Source: JAAYCI01 sp031549285
Lineage (GTDB): Bacteria; Bacillota; Clostridia; Oscillospirales; Ruminococcaceae
Length of the DNA: 64,000 bases
Reading direction: 5' to 3'
NCBI GenBank assembly: GCA_031549285.1
Contig: JAVBPZ010000003.1
Location: 62,001-126,000 of the forward strand
The translations under genes and the position numbers were made by a program. Positions 24,918 to 33,419 of the stretch are shown here, one piece after another. Under the pieces are notes generated by a model that was not told the DNA's origin, made no database searches, and was given only the letters and a program-made list of their open reading frames with translations. How positions within the stretch are numbered: the stretch's first letter is position 1; every line of letters starts with the position of its first letter.

Positions 24918-24986
24918 AGAAAAATGTCGCATTTTCACCAGTGTGAACGTACAAAACCAGCCCCACCTTTTGTGCAAAATGACGAA

Positions 24987-25019
24987 ACAAAAACCACCCT
25001 GCCAAAACCGGCAGGGCGG
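24987..25019 (-). terminator. Terminator after the P-type-ATPase-like gene
   Basis: On the minus strand CCGCCCTGCC pairs with GGCAGGGTGG across a 6-base loop (25010-25019 and 24994-25003), followed by T5. Confidence 0.85.
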
Positions 25020-25066
25020 AAAAGCACAAAATGGCATCCTGTTTGGTCTTATCCGGCTGTGCCCGG

Positions 25067-28000
25067 CTAATACCGCCGCACAAACGGCAGGGCGGAAATC
25101 AGCACCGTCCAGCCCAGCTGGAACAGCAGCACAATGGGAATGGACAGGCCCGCCAGCCCGCCGCTGAACACCAGCAGCAGGCTCAAGAGCGCCGCCAGCG
25201 CCACCGAGGCTATCTGCACCGTGCCGCTCATGCGCTCGGCGGCGGCGCAGCCCGCGGCGGCCCGCATGCCGCCTATAAAGCTGGTAAAGGTCCCTATGTG
25301 GGTCATAACGCCCGGGCTCTCGGGCATATACTCGGTCAGTGGGCCCAGCATATCCAGCTCCCGCCGTGCCAGCACCTTTACCGCGCCGGGCTGCAGCTGG
25401 TACACGGTTTCTATCAGTTCGTTCGTCACGTTCATGTCCTCGCTCTTTACCAACAGCGAGACCCCGCTCTTCACCAGGCCCTCCAGCGTTTCCTGTACCT
25501 CCGGGTCCGCCCGGTAGCCCACCACAAACATGGCAAACAGCTTGCCAGACACCGCCAGATACACCGGCAGGTTGCCCTCTTTCACATATTTCATTTCCAC
25601 CTCTATCGGCGGGGGATCGATATCATATTTCTGCAGCATTTCGCGGTTGCCTATCACCACCCGGCTGTTTTCCACCCAGGCGGTAAACCCGCGCCCGGTC
25701 TCCACCACCAGGCTCTCCACCTCGTACAACATGTCGCTTTTCCCCTGAATTACCCCCAGGAAAATATCCCGCATGGTGTCGCAGCCTTCTATCAGCACGC
25801 TGGCAGCATATAAAATAGCCAGGTCTATGCGCTCCTTCTGGAACGTCTTAATGCCTCGCAGCTGTACCGAGGCCGGCGGGAAAATATCCCGCGCGCCGGC
25901 CATCACCACGTTCACGGTTCCCAGGTCCTCTATGGCGGACCAGCCCGGCACCACCGCGCCTATCTTCGACGCGCTGTGCTGCAGCAAGCTGGCCGGTATG
26001 GCAGACACCAAACTGGACGACAACGGCGCCCCAATGCAGAACACCGCCGCCAGCACAGACAGCGTCGCCATCAAATCCTGCCCGTGTACAAAGGTCACCC
26101 CGCCCGCCAGCAGCGCGGTGCCCAGCAGCACCCAGCCCAAAATGCGCGCCACCTTGTCGCTCCAGTGTTGGGAAAAGCTCTGGCGCAAAAACCCTTTCAC
26201 CAGGGCGGTGGGGCGGCTCACCAGCAGGGTTGGGTCGCTTTCCTCCAGCCCTTTGGTAATGTTGTAGGCCAGCTCGTGGGTACCGTCCAGCAAATACGCC
26301 GCCGAATGGTCAAATCCGGCGCTCACCAGGCCGAAGTTGTCCAAAATAGCACGGGCACGCACCCGCTTCCCAAACGCGTTCAGGCACAGCAGCAGCACCG
26401 CCACGCCCCCGAACAGGGTCACCACCAGCGCCGCTTCCGGTTCCGCCGTGGCAGTCTCCGGCACCGCGGCCGGTAGCTGTCCCGCCACCAGCGCCTGCAC
26501 CAGCAGCACCACCGCCTGCAACAGCGCCATCACCCCGGCCAGGGCCGGCGGGGTATCCACCGTCGGTTCGCCCACCAGGCCAATCAGCCCGGTGGCAATG
26601 GTGGTAAAGTTCACCACAATAGCCACCACCAGCAGCGCAATATATACCAGCGCAAACAGGGTCATGTTTGCCACCGGGTCCACCGGGGCAGGGATCGGCA
26701 TCACGCCGGCCCAGGCAAAACCCATCCACAGCAGCAGCGCGCTGACAACCCCCGTCACCACCACCCGCCGCGTCAGGTTGGTTTTCAGCGCGGCCAGGTC
26801 TTTTTCCACCGCACCGGCGTCCTCCGGCCGGTTATAATCCTCAAATTCATCCTCCGCAGCGGCCTCCGCCTGTTCGGCCAGCTTTGCAAACTCGCCGGTA
26901 ATCAGCGCCGTGCGGCTGCGCTTTTTCTTGCGTTTGGCCCTTGGGTTTTCCAGCTCTTCCCGCTCCACAATCACCGTCTCGCTAAAAAACTCCCGGAAGC
27001 GGTCGTCCACCATGTCGTCCAAAAACAGCGTCTTCGCCTCGGTGGTGCCTGCGCCGTCCTCGCCGGCTGTCTCAAACTCCTGCGTAAAGGCGGCGGTGGG
27101 CACCTTCGTCCCTTCCGCGTCCTCGCCGCCAATCTCATAGGACTGGGTGTTGCGCACCGTTCCCCGGGCGGGTTTTTCCCCGCTGCCCACGGCAGAAAAC
27201 ACCGCCGTGGCGGCCGCTGCCGTCCCCGGTGCCTCTTTCACTGCGGCGAATGTTGCCGTTGCTGCGTCTGCCGGCGCGGCGCTTCCCGGCATTTTGGCCG
27301 CGTCCGCGCCCAAACCGCCACCCGCAGCTTTCTGGGGCATCTCTTCGCCGCTTGCGTCGGCACTGCCTGCCGCTGCGGCGCGCGCCGTGGTTTCTTCCTC
27401 CCTATTCCCACCGGCAACACCCGCCGGCACCGCCGGCTGAGCCGGCGCACTTTCCAACACCGGAAACGCCCCGGTGTCAAACAAGCTGCCGCTATCCGGC
27501 CATTCCGCGCCGGTCGCGTCTTCATCAAACGCGCTGCCGGACACCACGTCGTCCCCCGGCACACTGCTCCACAACGGCGCCCCCTCATCAGACGGTGGTA
27601 CCAGTTCCTCCGCCTGGGCAATCTCCCTATACTCGCCCTCGTCATCATCTGCGCGGCGCTTTTTCGCTTTTTTGTCCTGCGCCTCCTGGCGGCGGCGTTC
27701 CTTCTCCGCCTTTTTCTGTTCCTTGCGGGACAGCGCGGTGTCTTCCCCACCGGAAAACCAGCTCAGCAGCTCGGTATCCCCCGCAAACTTGTCCGGGTCC
27801 ACTTTATCAATCGCCGCCGCCTTGCCCATGCGTGGGCCTACCGCTTCATGCGACAGCTCTATATCCAAAATCGTGGTCTTTCCCAGCGCCTTTTTTTTGT
27901 CTGCTTTTCCAGGCGCGGCCTCTTGCACACTGTTTTCTTTTGCTTGTTGTTGTTCTGCCTGCGGGGCTGGCGCGGCATCCGCCTGTCCCACCGGTGCGAA

Positions 28001-28405
28001 CACGCCTGTCGGCTGGGCTGCCGGTTCTTTCCCGGCTTCTTTCGCTCTGGCCGCCGCTTCCACGGCCATCTCCGGCACTCTTGTCGGGGCCGGCTTTTCC
28101 GCTGCCGGCTGCCGGGCCGCTTCCCCGGCGGGTTCTGCCGTTTCCTCAAAGAAGGAAGGCGCCATAGCGGGCGCCGCCGTTCTCTGCTGCGCCACAGCCG
28201 CAGCAGGGCTCGCCGCCGGTTTTCCCGCGGCCGCGGACGGCACCGCGGGCACAGCCGGTTTTGTTCCCATCCCCAGCTCGGCCAAAATATCATCCAGCGC
28301 ACCGTCATCTGCCTTCGGCAGGGGTTTGCTGCCACTTTTCAGTTCTTCCAGGATATCGTCCACTGCGGCGTTGCCCTGTTTGTTCGCGGCATCCAAAAGG
28401 CTCAT
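25067..28405 (-). CDS. Degenerate P-type ATPase-like membrane protein with long disordered N-terminus
   Basis: A 1,112-residue protein of unknown function. Residues 1-545 are low-complexity (Ala/Pro/Glu-rich with a Lys/Arg-rich patch at about 225-255), starting with two DDILxEL repeats (about 16-22 and 38-44) and carrying five spaced T-[A/G]-x-F motifs. From about 547 hydrophobic segments alternate with soluble parts in P-type ATPase order, ending in two helices at about 1063-1108. Family landmarks are present but altered: the CPC region reads APL, the DKTGT site reads AGARD (about 836-840), TGD reads KSED (about 987-990), and GDGxND is replaced by HIGTFTSF (about 1034). Only the nucleotide-domain VVIGNREM segment is well kept. 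Pumping by phosphorylation therefore looks impossible. The start follows the rlmB stop by 4 bases; an ATG at 28432 is an alternative. Confidence 0.75.
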   Translation of the reverse strand: MSLLDAANKQGNAAVDDILEELKSGSKPLPKADDGALDDILAELGMGTKPAVPAVPSAAAGKPAASPAAAVAQQRTAAPAMAPSFFEETAEPAGEAARQPAAEKPAPTRVPEMAVEAAARAKEAGKEPAAQPTGVFAPVGQADAAPAPQAEQQQAKENSVQEAAPGKADKKKALGKTTILDIELSHEAVGPRMGKAAAIDKVDPDKFAGDTELLSWFSGGEDTALSRKEQKKAEKERRRQEAQDKKAKKRRADDDEGEYREIAQAEELVPPSDEGAPLWSSVPGDDVVSGSAFDEDATGAEWPDSGSLFDTGAFPVLESAPAQPAVPAGVAGGNREEETTARAAAAGSADASGEEMPQKAAGGGLGADAAKMPGSAAPADAATATFAAVKEAPGTAAAATAVFSAVGSGEKPARGTVRNTQSYEIGGEDAEGTKVPTAAFTQEFETAGEDGAGTTEAKTLFLDDMVDDRFREFFSETVIVEREELENPRAKRKKKRSRTALITGEFAKLAEQAEAAAEDEFEDYNRPEDAGAVEKDLAALKTNLTRRVVVTGVVSALLLWMGFAWAGVMPIPAPVDPVANMTLFALVYIALLVVAIVVNFTTIATGLIGLVGEPTVDTPPALAGVMALLQAVVLLVQALVAGQLPAAVPETATAEPEAALVVTLFGGVAVLLLCLNAFGKRVRARAILDNFGLVSAGFDHSAAYLLDGTHELAYNITKGLEESDPTLLVSRPTALVKGFLRQSFSQHWSDKVARILGWVLLGTALLAGGVTFVHGQDLMATLSVLAAVFCIGAPLSSSLVSAIPASLLQHSASKIGAVVPGWSAIEDLGTVNVVMAGARDIFPPASVQLRGIKTFQKERIDLAILYAASVLIEGCDTMRDIFLGVIQGKSDMLYEVESLVVETGRGFTAWVENSRVVIGNREMLQKYDIDPPPIEVEMKYVKEGNLPVYLAVSGKLFAMFVVGYRADPEVQETLEGLVKSGVSLLVKSEDMNVTNELIETVYQLQPGAVKVLARRELDMLGPLTEYMPESPGVMTHIGTFTSFIGGMRAAAGCAAAERMSGTVQIASVALAALLSLLLVFSGGLAGLSIPIVLLFQLGWTVLISALPFVRRY

Positions 28406-28409
28406 CCCC

Positions 28410-29198
28410 CTATCTTTGTGCGTTTCCACCATCCATTTTCGCCTGCCGGCAGCGGAATACATCATACATGAGTATGCCCCCCGCCACCGAAACGTTAAAG
28501 CTATCCACCCCGCCCGCCGTGTGCATCGGCAAGCTCAATGCGCCGTCACACAGCTTTTTCAGCAGCGGCGAAACGCCTTTTCCCTCGCTGCCCACCACCA
28601 GCGCCAGCGCGTCCGGCAGGTCCTGCCCCCGGGCATCGGCGCCCGCCATATCGGCGCAATATACAAACACATTGCTTTTTTTCAGCCGTCGTACCGCTTC
28701 CCCCATGTTCACCACACGGGCCACCGGCAGCAGCGCCGCCGCGCCGGCGGACGCTTTCATCACCACCGGGGTCACCGCGGCGGCGCCCCGTGCCGGAATC
28801 ACCGCGCCATGCGCCCCGCACAGCAGTGCCGTGCGCAACAGCGCACCCAGGTTGTGCGGGTCTTCTATCCCGTCCGCCAACAGCAAAAAAGGTGCCTCGC
28901 CCTTCTGCCGTGCCACTTCCAGCAGATCCTCCAGCGTCGCATACTCCACCTGTGCCGCGAACGCGGCCACGCCCTGGTGCCGTCCCTCCCCACACAGGCT
29001 GTTCAGTTTCTCGTTCCGGGTGCGCTTCACCACCGCGCCGGCTTCTTTGCCCAGCGCCGTAAAGTATCGCACGCTTTTTTCATCCAGCCCGTCCGCCAGC
29101 AACAGCGTGTCCACCGGCTTGCCGCTTTTCAGCAGCTCCGCCACCGCGTTCCTGCCGTAAACAGGTGGGTTTTCATTTTGCGCCATCATGTCTTGCAT
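28410..29198 (-). CDS. rlmB: 23S rRNA (guanosine-2'-O-)-methyltransferase, TrmH/RlmB family
   Basis: A 262-residue SPOUT methyltransferase that methylates the 2'-OH of a guanosine in 23S rRNA with S-adenosylmethionine. The N-terminal substrate-binding domain begins YGRNAVAELL; SPOUT motif 1 is DPHNLGALLRTA (with the conserved Asn and Arg), motif 2 is LVVGSEGKGVS, and motif 3 is SLPMHTAGGVDSFNVSVAGGI, in which Ser-Phe-Asn replaces the usual Ser-Leu-Asn. A TATAAT-like -10 lies at 29268-29273. It is the first gene of a pair with the P-type-ATPase-like protein. Confidence 0.93.
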   Translation of the reverse strand: MQDMMAQNENPPVYGRNAVAELLKSGKPVDTLLLADGLDEKSVRYFTALGKEAGAVVKRTRNEKLNSLCGEGRHQGVAAFAAQVEYATLEDLLEVARQKGEAPFLLLADGIEDPHNLGALLRTALLCGAHGAVIPARGAAAVTPVVMKASAGAAALLPVARVVNMGEAVRRLKKSNVFVYCADMAGADARGQDLPDALALVVGSEGKGVSPLLKKLCDGALSLPMHTAGGVDSFNVSVAGGILMYDVFRCRQAKMDGGNAQR

Positions 29199-29779
29199 TT
29201 CATTCGTATCCTTTGCACAAACCCCAATCTATTGCGGTTGGCAGGCACACCACCCCAAGATGCTGTTATTATATCATACTAACTTCCGTTTGAACAGTGG
29301 ACACTTTTTACAACAGCGGCAGCCATTGTTGCACGTTTTGTGCCAAAATTCTTCCCCGCAATACCACCCACCGGGGAATTTTCCCGCCCGCGCCCGCCCG
29401 GCTTTGTCTTACCTGCCATGCCGCGTGTTTTTCCTGCCGCCCCACCCCACCAACCAATCATTTTATACGCCCCGTAAAAATCATCCTATGACCGACCCCC
29501 ACCACCCGTATGTTGAAAACCATGTTGAAAGTGTTAATAATCTTGAATTAATCAGCACTTTTTGTGAAATGGACTTCATTTTTTGCGGAGTTTTCAACAG
29601 AAAGTGGAAAGTTTTCAACACAACGCAGTGTTTAAAAGCTTCTGTCAAGGCCCGATGAAAAGAAATTTATTCCGCGCAAACCACCCGTTTTTCTGCAATT
29701 TGCACAACAGCACCCTTCTCCGCAGATGTGGTATACTATCCAAAAGCGACCCTATTGCTGGCAATAAGACAGGTGTATC
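29199..29779. other. Gene-free region with TGTTGAAAAC-type repeats
   Basis: 581 bases without a supported gene. It holds the rlmB promoter region (-10 at 29268-29273, minus), an AT-rich core at about 29510-29625 with four copies of a 10-mer repeat, and an extended -10 (TGTGGTATACT, 29727-29737) for the glycosylase gene. Confidence 0.6.
29511..29620. repeat. Four copies of a TGTTGAAAAC / GTTTTCAACA motif
   Basis: TGTTGAAAAC at 29511-29520, TGTTGAAAGT at 29523-29532, then the reverse complement GTTTTCAACA at 29590-29599 and 29611-29620. The first pair is spaced 12 bases and the second pair 21 bases start to start (two helical turns). The two pairs point in opposite directions. Confidence 0.85.
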
Positions 29780-30643
29780 ATGGCAGTTGAAACAAAAAAC
29801 ACATTTTCATTTTCGGTTCCGGGGCTGGACCTTGGCGCCACATTGTTCTGCGGACAAAGCTTCGGCTGGCGCGAGGTGCAGCCGGGCCTATACCACGGCG
29901 TTGCCGGCCTGCATGCCGCCGCCGCGCGGATGCAAAACGAACAGCTGGTGCTCACCCCGCTGGCCGGCGCGGCAACAATACCTATCCCTGAACAGGACGT
30001 CGCCTTTTGGCGGCGGTATTTTGCGCTGGATACAGACTACCCCGCGCTTTGCCGCCGCTTTTCACAGGACCCTGCGCTGGCCCGCTGCGTCGCCGCCGGC
30101 TGCGGCATCCGGGTACTGCGCCAACCGTTTTGGGACACCCTGCTTTCCTTCATCATCAGCCAAAACAACCACATCCCGCGCATCACCACCATCACCGCGG
30201 CCCTGCGCCAGCAGTTTGGCCCGCGCATCGCGCCCGGGCTGCACGCCTACCCCGCGCCTGAAACGCTGGCCGCACTCACCCTGGAGCAGCTCTCTTCCAT
30301 CCGCGCGGGGTTCCGTGCCAAATACCTTCTCGACGCTGCCCGGCGGGTATCCTCGGGCGAGGTCAACGAACCCCTGCTGGACACACTGCCGAACGCCGAG
30401 GCCCGCGCGCTGCTCATGCGCATTCATGGTGTGGGCCCCAAGGTAGCGGACTGCGTGTTGCTGTATGGGCTGGGGCGCACCCGCGTGGTCCCCATGGACG
30501 TCTGGATGAAACGTGCCATGGCCCAGCTGTTTCCCGCCGGCATGCCTGCCGCGGCCACCGGGTACGAGGGCATTGCACAGCAGTTCATTTTCTGCCACGC
30601 GCGCGCCGGGGGCGTATCGGGGCAAACGCCAGAATCAAAATAA
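29780..30643 (+). CDS. ogg: 8-oxoguanine DNA glycosylase (OGG family)
   Basis: A 287-residue bifunctional glycosylase/AP lyase that removes 8-oxoguanine from DNA. The N-terminal antiparallel domain has CGQSFGW (residues 24-30); the helix-hairpin-helix-GPD part has ISQNNHIPRI (126-135), HGVGPKVAD with catalytic Lys221, and the GPD aspartate Asp240 (PMDVW). Length matches the bacterial OGG1-type enzyme of clostridia. The ribosome binding site is weak (GACAGGTG), and an extended -10 lies about 45 bases upstream. It is probably monocistronic. Confidence 0.92.
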   Translation: MAVETKNTFSFSVPGLDLGATLFCGQSFGWREVQPGLYHGVAGLHAAAARMQNEQLVLTPLAGAATIPIPEQDVAFWRRYFALDTDYPALCRRFSQDPALARCVAAGCGIRVLRQPFWDTLLSFIISQNNHIPRITTITAALRQQFGPRIAPGLHAYPAPETLAALTLEQLSSIRAGFRAKYLLDAARRVSSGEVNEPLLDTLPNAEARALLMRIHGVGPKVADCVLLYGLGRTRVVPMDVWMKRAMAQLFPAGMPAAATGYEGIAQQFIFCHARAGGVSGQTPESK

Positions 30644-30783
30644 TCTACCGGAACACCCCCCGCAAACTGCTCTTTCCATCGGCAAATGAATGGCATAACA
30701 CCCTTCTTTCCCCACCTCAGCCGCTCCTGTAAAAGCAAGCTTTCGAACAGCTTCCTCCCCACCGCCCCGTCCCCATCTTTCCA

Positions 30784-30812
30784 TTGCGTTCGCGCACCAT
30801 TTTGTGTATACT
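30784..30812 (+). promoter_or_regulatory. Promoter candidate for fba
   Basis: TTGCGT (30784-30789), 17-base spacer, TATACT (30807-30812), 128 bases before the fba start. The 297-base gap 30644-30940 shows no other feature. Confidence 0.45.
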
Positions 30813-30940
30813 ATTGTATGGGCCGGTGCTAAGTTCCCTTTGTTTTTTCGCACACTCTTTCACCGTTCCGCCAACTAATAACAACCGGCCAGGCGCACCC
30901 GCTCGGGTGTTCCGCCGGAAAACACAGGGAGGCAACCTTT

Positions 30941-31804
30941 ATGTTAGTAAACGCGCGCGACATGCTGAACAAAGCACGGGACGGCCATTATGCCGTGGCC
31001 CAAATCAACATCAACAACCTGGAGTGGATCAAGGCGGTGCTGCTCACCAGTGAAGAAATGAAAAGCCCGGTCATCCTGGGCGTTTCCGAGGGCGCCGGCA
31101 AATACATGGGCGGGTTTGAAACGGTAACCGCTATGGTAAAGTCGCTGGATAAATTCCTGGGCATCACCGTACCGGTGGCGCTGCATCTGGACCACGGCAC
31201 CTATGAAGGCTGCTTCAAATGCATCGACGCCGGCTTCACCTCCATCATGTTCGACGGCAGCCACTACCCCATTGACGAAAACGTGGACAAAACCGCAGAG
31301 CTGGTGCGCATCTCGCACGAGGCCGGCATGTCCATCGAGGCCGAGGTCGGCTCCATCGGCGGCGAGGAAGACGGCGTAGTGGGCATGGGCGAAGTGGCCG
31401 ACCCCGCCGAGTGCAAACGCATCGCGGACCTGGGCGTAGATTTCCTGGCTGCCGGCATCGGCAACATCCACGGCGTGTACCCGCCAAACTGGAAAGGGCT
31501 GGATTTCGACACCCTGCAGAAAATCCATGAAGTGACCGGCGGCATGCCCCTGGTGCTGCATGGCGGCACCGGCATCCCAGAGGATATGATCAAAACCGCT
31601 ATCAACCTGGGCGTGTCGAAGATCAACGTAAACACCGAATGCCAGCTGTCCTTCGCCGCTGCCACCCGCGCCTACATCGAGGCCGGCAAAGACCGCGAGG
31701 GCAAAGGGTTCGACCCGCGCAAGCTCCTGGCTCCCGGCGTCGAGGCCATCAAGGAAACCGTCCGCGAAAAGTTCGAGATGTTCGGCAGCGTGGGCAAGGC
31801 ATAA
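30941..31804 (+). CDS. fba: Fructose-bisphosphate aldolase, class II
   Basis: A 287-residue zinc-dependent aldolase that splits fructose-1,6-bisphosphate. The metal ligands and active-site residues lie in LHLDHGTYEGC (about residues 82-92), EAEVGSIGGEEDG (about 136-148), IGNIHGVYPP and LHGGTGIPE; SKINVNTE binds the phosphate. Length is typical of the FbaA/Fba class IIA-B group. GGGAGG lies 9 bases before the ATG. Single-gene unit with its own terminator. Confidence 0.96.
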   Translation: MLVNARDMLNKARDGHYAVAQININNLEWIKAVLLTSEEMKSPVILGVSEGAGKYMGGFETVTAMVKSLDKFLGITVPVALHLDHGTYEGCFKCIDAGFTSIMFDGSHYPIDENVDKTAELVRISHEAGMSIEAEVGSIGGEEDGVVGMGEVADPAECKRIADLGVDFLAAGIGNIHGVYPPNWKGLDFDTLQKIHEVTGGMPLVLHGGTGIPEDMIKTAINLGVSKINVNTECQLSFAAATRAYIEAGKDREGKGFDPRKLLAPGVEAIKETVREKFEMFGSVGKA

Positions 31805-31873
31805 GTATCTTTTAATTTTTTGGGCCTTTGCCCTTTGAATTTATTCATTCTGTCATTCCAAAATTTCCCATTT

Positions 31874-31910
31874 AAATATCCCCCGGCTTCTTCGCCGGGG
31901 GATATTTTTG
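31874..31910 (+). terminator. Terminator after fba
   Basis: 14-bp perfect stem AAATATCCCCCGGC (31874-31887) with GCCGGGGGATATTT (31894-31907), then further T. The A-rich left side allows action in both directions, so it may also serve plsY. Confidence 0.9.
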
Positions 31911-31961
31911 TCCCAACAAAAGCTCTCCCTTCGCAAACCATACACCAAAAATGGCAACCGG

Positions 31962-32579
31962 CTATTTCTTCTTTCCCCGCAGCCACTCTCGCGGGCGCAT
32001 GCGGGCCACCTGCCCGCGGGCAATGCGCCGGTACTCTGGCAGCGCACGTACCAGCATCAGCAGCACGGCCACCACCACCAGCATCCCCGCCTCCACACCA
32101 TATACCAGGAACGCCGGCACTAAAAACAACACCGGAATCGCCAGCGCCCCCACATACAAATACCCGGACAGCACCACAACCAAAAGCCCCGCCAAACACG
32201 CCGCCAAACCCCACAGCGGCGAAAAAAACACCAAAAAAGAACAGGTGACCGCAATGCCCTTTCCGCCGTGAAACCGGTTCCAAAATGGATAGTTGTGCCC
32301 CACCGCCGCGCCCAGCCCCGCATACAAAATGGCCACCTGCCCCACCGCCGGAAACAGCAGATACCGGCACAAAAAGCACGCCAGGGCCGTTTTGGCAATA
32401 TCGCCCAACAGTGTCAGCGCGCCCCAGCCCACCCCCAGATGTGACGCCATGTTGGCCGCGCCGGGGTTGCCGGAACCAATACTGCCCGCTTTTTTCCCGG
32501 TGCGAACACGCGCCACCACCTCGGCGGTCAAAAAACAGCCGCACAAATAACCAATCAACAAACAAACTATCCTGTCCAT
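31962..32579 (-). CDS. plsY: Glycerol-3-phosphate acyltransferase PlsY
   Basis: A 205-residue integral membrane enzyme that transfers the acyl group of acyl-phosphate to glycerol-3-phosphate, the first step of phospholipid synthesis. All three PlsY motifs are present: GSGNPGAANM (residues about 34-43), the KTALA/phosphate region, and AVGHNYPFWNRFHGGKGIAV (about 91-110). Five to seven hydrophobic segments. It starts 5 bases after the DUF1361 gene. PlsX, its usual substrate supplier, is not in the window. Confidence 0.95.
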   Translation of the reverse strand: MDRIVCLLIGYLCGCFLTAEVVARVRTGKKAGSIGSGNPGAANMASHLGVGWGALTLLGDIAKTALACFLCRYLLFPAVGQVAILYAGLGAAVGHNYPFWNRFHGGKGIAVTCSFLVFFSPLWGLAACLAGLLVVVLSGYLYVGALAIPVLFLVPAFLVYGVEAGMLVVVAVLLMLVRALPEYRRIARGQVARMRPREWLRGKKK

Positions 32580-32584
32580 AGCAC

Positions 32585-33301
32585 TTATTCCTCTTTTGCC
32601 GGCGCACCCTTCGCCGGGTCAAAACACAAATAGAACAACAGGTACGCCGCAAAGGTCATGCCGCAGAACAACAGAAAAAACGCAAACGTATGGCTGCCCA
32701 GCCGCTCACGGACCTGCTGCAACAACGCCCATGGCCGTTGCAGCAAATCCCAGCTGTTAAAGCGCATAAACCGCCCAATGTAAATCCCCACGCCGGCCAA
32801 CACCGACACTCCTCCGCAGAACAGCCACCCGGCCATCGTACCCCGCTTCTCCCGCAGCAAGCTGTGCAGCAAATACAGCGACAAATACCCGCACACACAG
32901 CCCACCGCCACCACCGCGGCAATAAAAACCAGCCCAAACCAGGACGCCCGGCTGGGCGCTGTGTCAAACCCAAATGAATATTGAAACAATTGCACATGAA
33001 TCAGGTCGGTCAGCATATAGGGCGCATTCGGAAAAAACGCAATCCACAGCACCCACCACAAAATCGAAAGCGGCCCTCGCTTTTCCAAATGCGCCCGCCG
33101 CGAAAGCAACAGCGCAAAGAAAAGCGGCAAGGCCGCCAAAAACAAATTCCACAGTAAAGCATTTCCAATAATCAGCGGCCCGCCAGACACCAGCGCAAAA
33201 AGCCACAGCACCAGCGCTGCGGCCGCCAGCGCAACCACCAGCCGCACCACCCGGGGCGAAAAAGCCCCGCCAAATTTGGCCGCCAGCTTTTCATACCACA
33301 T
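32585..33301 (-). CDS. DUF1361 membrane protein
   Basis: A 238-residue integral membrane protein with about six hydrophobic segments and the DUF1361 hallmarks FFPNAPYMLTDLIH (about residues 89-102) and GIYIGRFMRFNSWD. The function of the family is unknown. It is tightly linked to plsY (5-base gap) and lies 118 bases downstream of a DUF3048 lipoprotein gene, so a role in the envelope is a reasonable guess only. Confidence 0.87.
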   Translation of the reverse strand: MWYEKLAAKFGGAFSPRVVRLVVALAAAALVLWLFALVSGGPLIIGNALLWNLFLAALPLFFALLLSRRAHLEKRGPLSILWWVLWIAFFPNAPYMLTDLIHVQLFQYSFGFDTAPSRASWFGLVFIAAVVAVGCVCGYLSLYLLHSLLREKRGTMAGWLFCGGVSVLAGVGIYIGRFMRFNSWDLLQRPWALLQQVRERLGSHTFAFFLLFCGMTFAAYLLFYLCFDPAKGAPAKEE

Positions 33302-33419
33302 GCAGGGTCACCCCCCTCTTCACTGTACGCCCATGGGTCCCGTACCGCGTATACCTCCTGGCACATGCAGGGTCTGCCTCCGCGCACACGACATCCAGCG
33401 CCAGGCCACGCCAAACCCA

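Noticed and set aside
29511..29620. Replication origin based on DnaA-box-like repeats
   Set aside because: The boxes differ from TTATCCACA at two positions, and no dnaA, dnaN or other origin gene is nearby.
29306..29660. Small open frames in the gap before the glycosylase gene
   Set aside because: Composition is biased, no ribosome binding site precedes them, and they overlap the repeat boxes.
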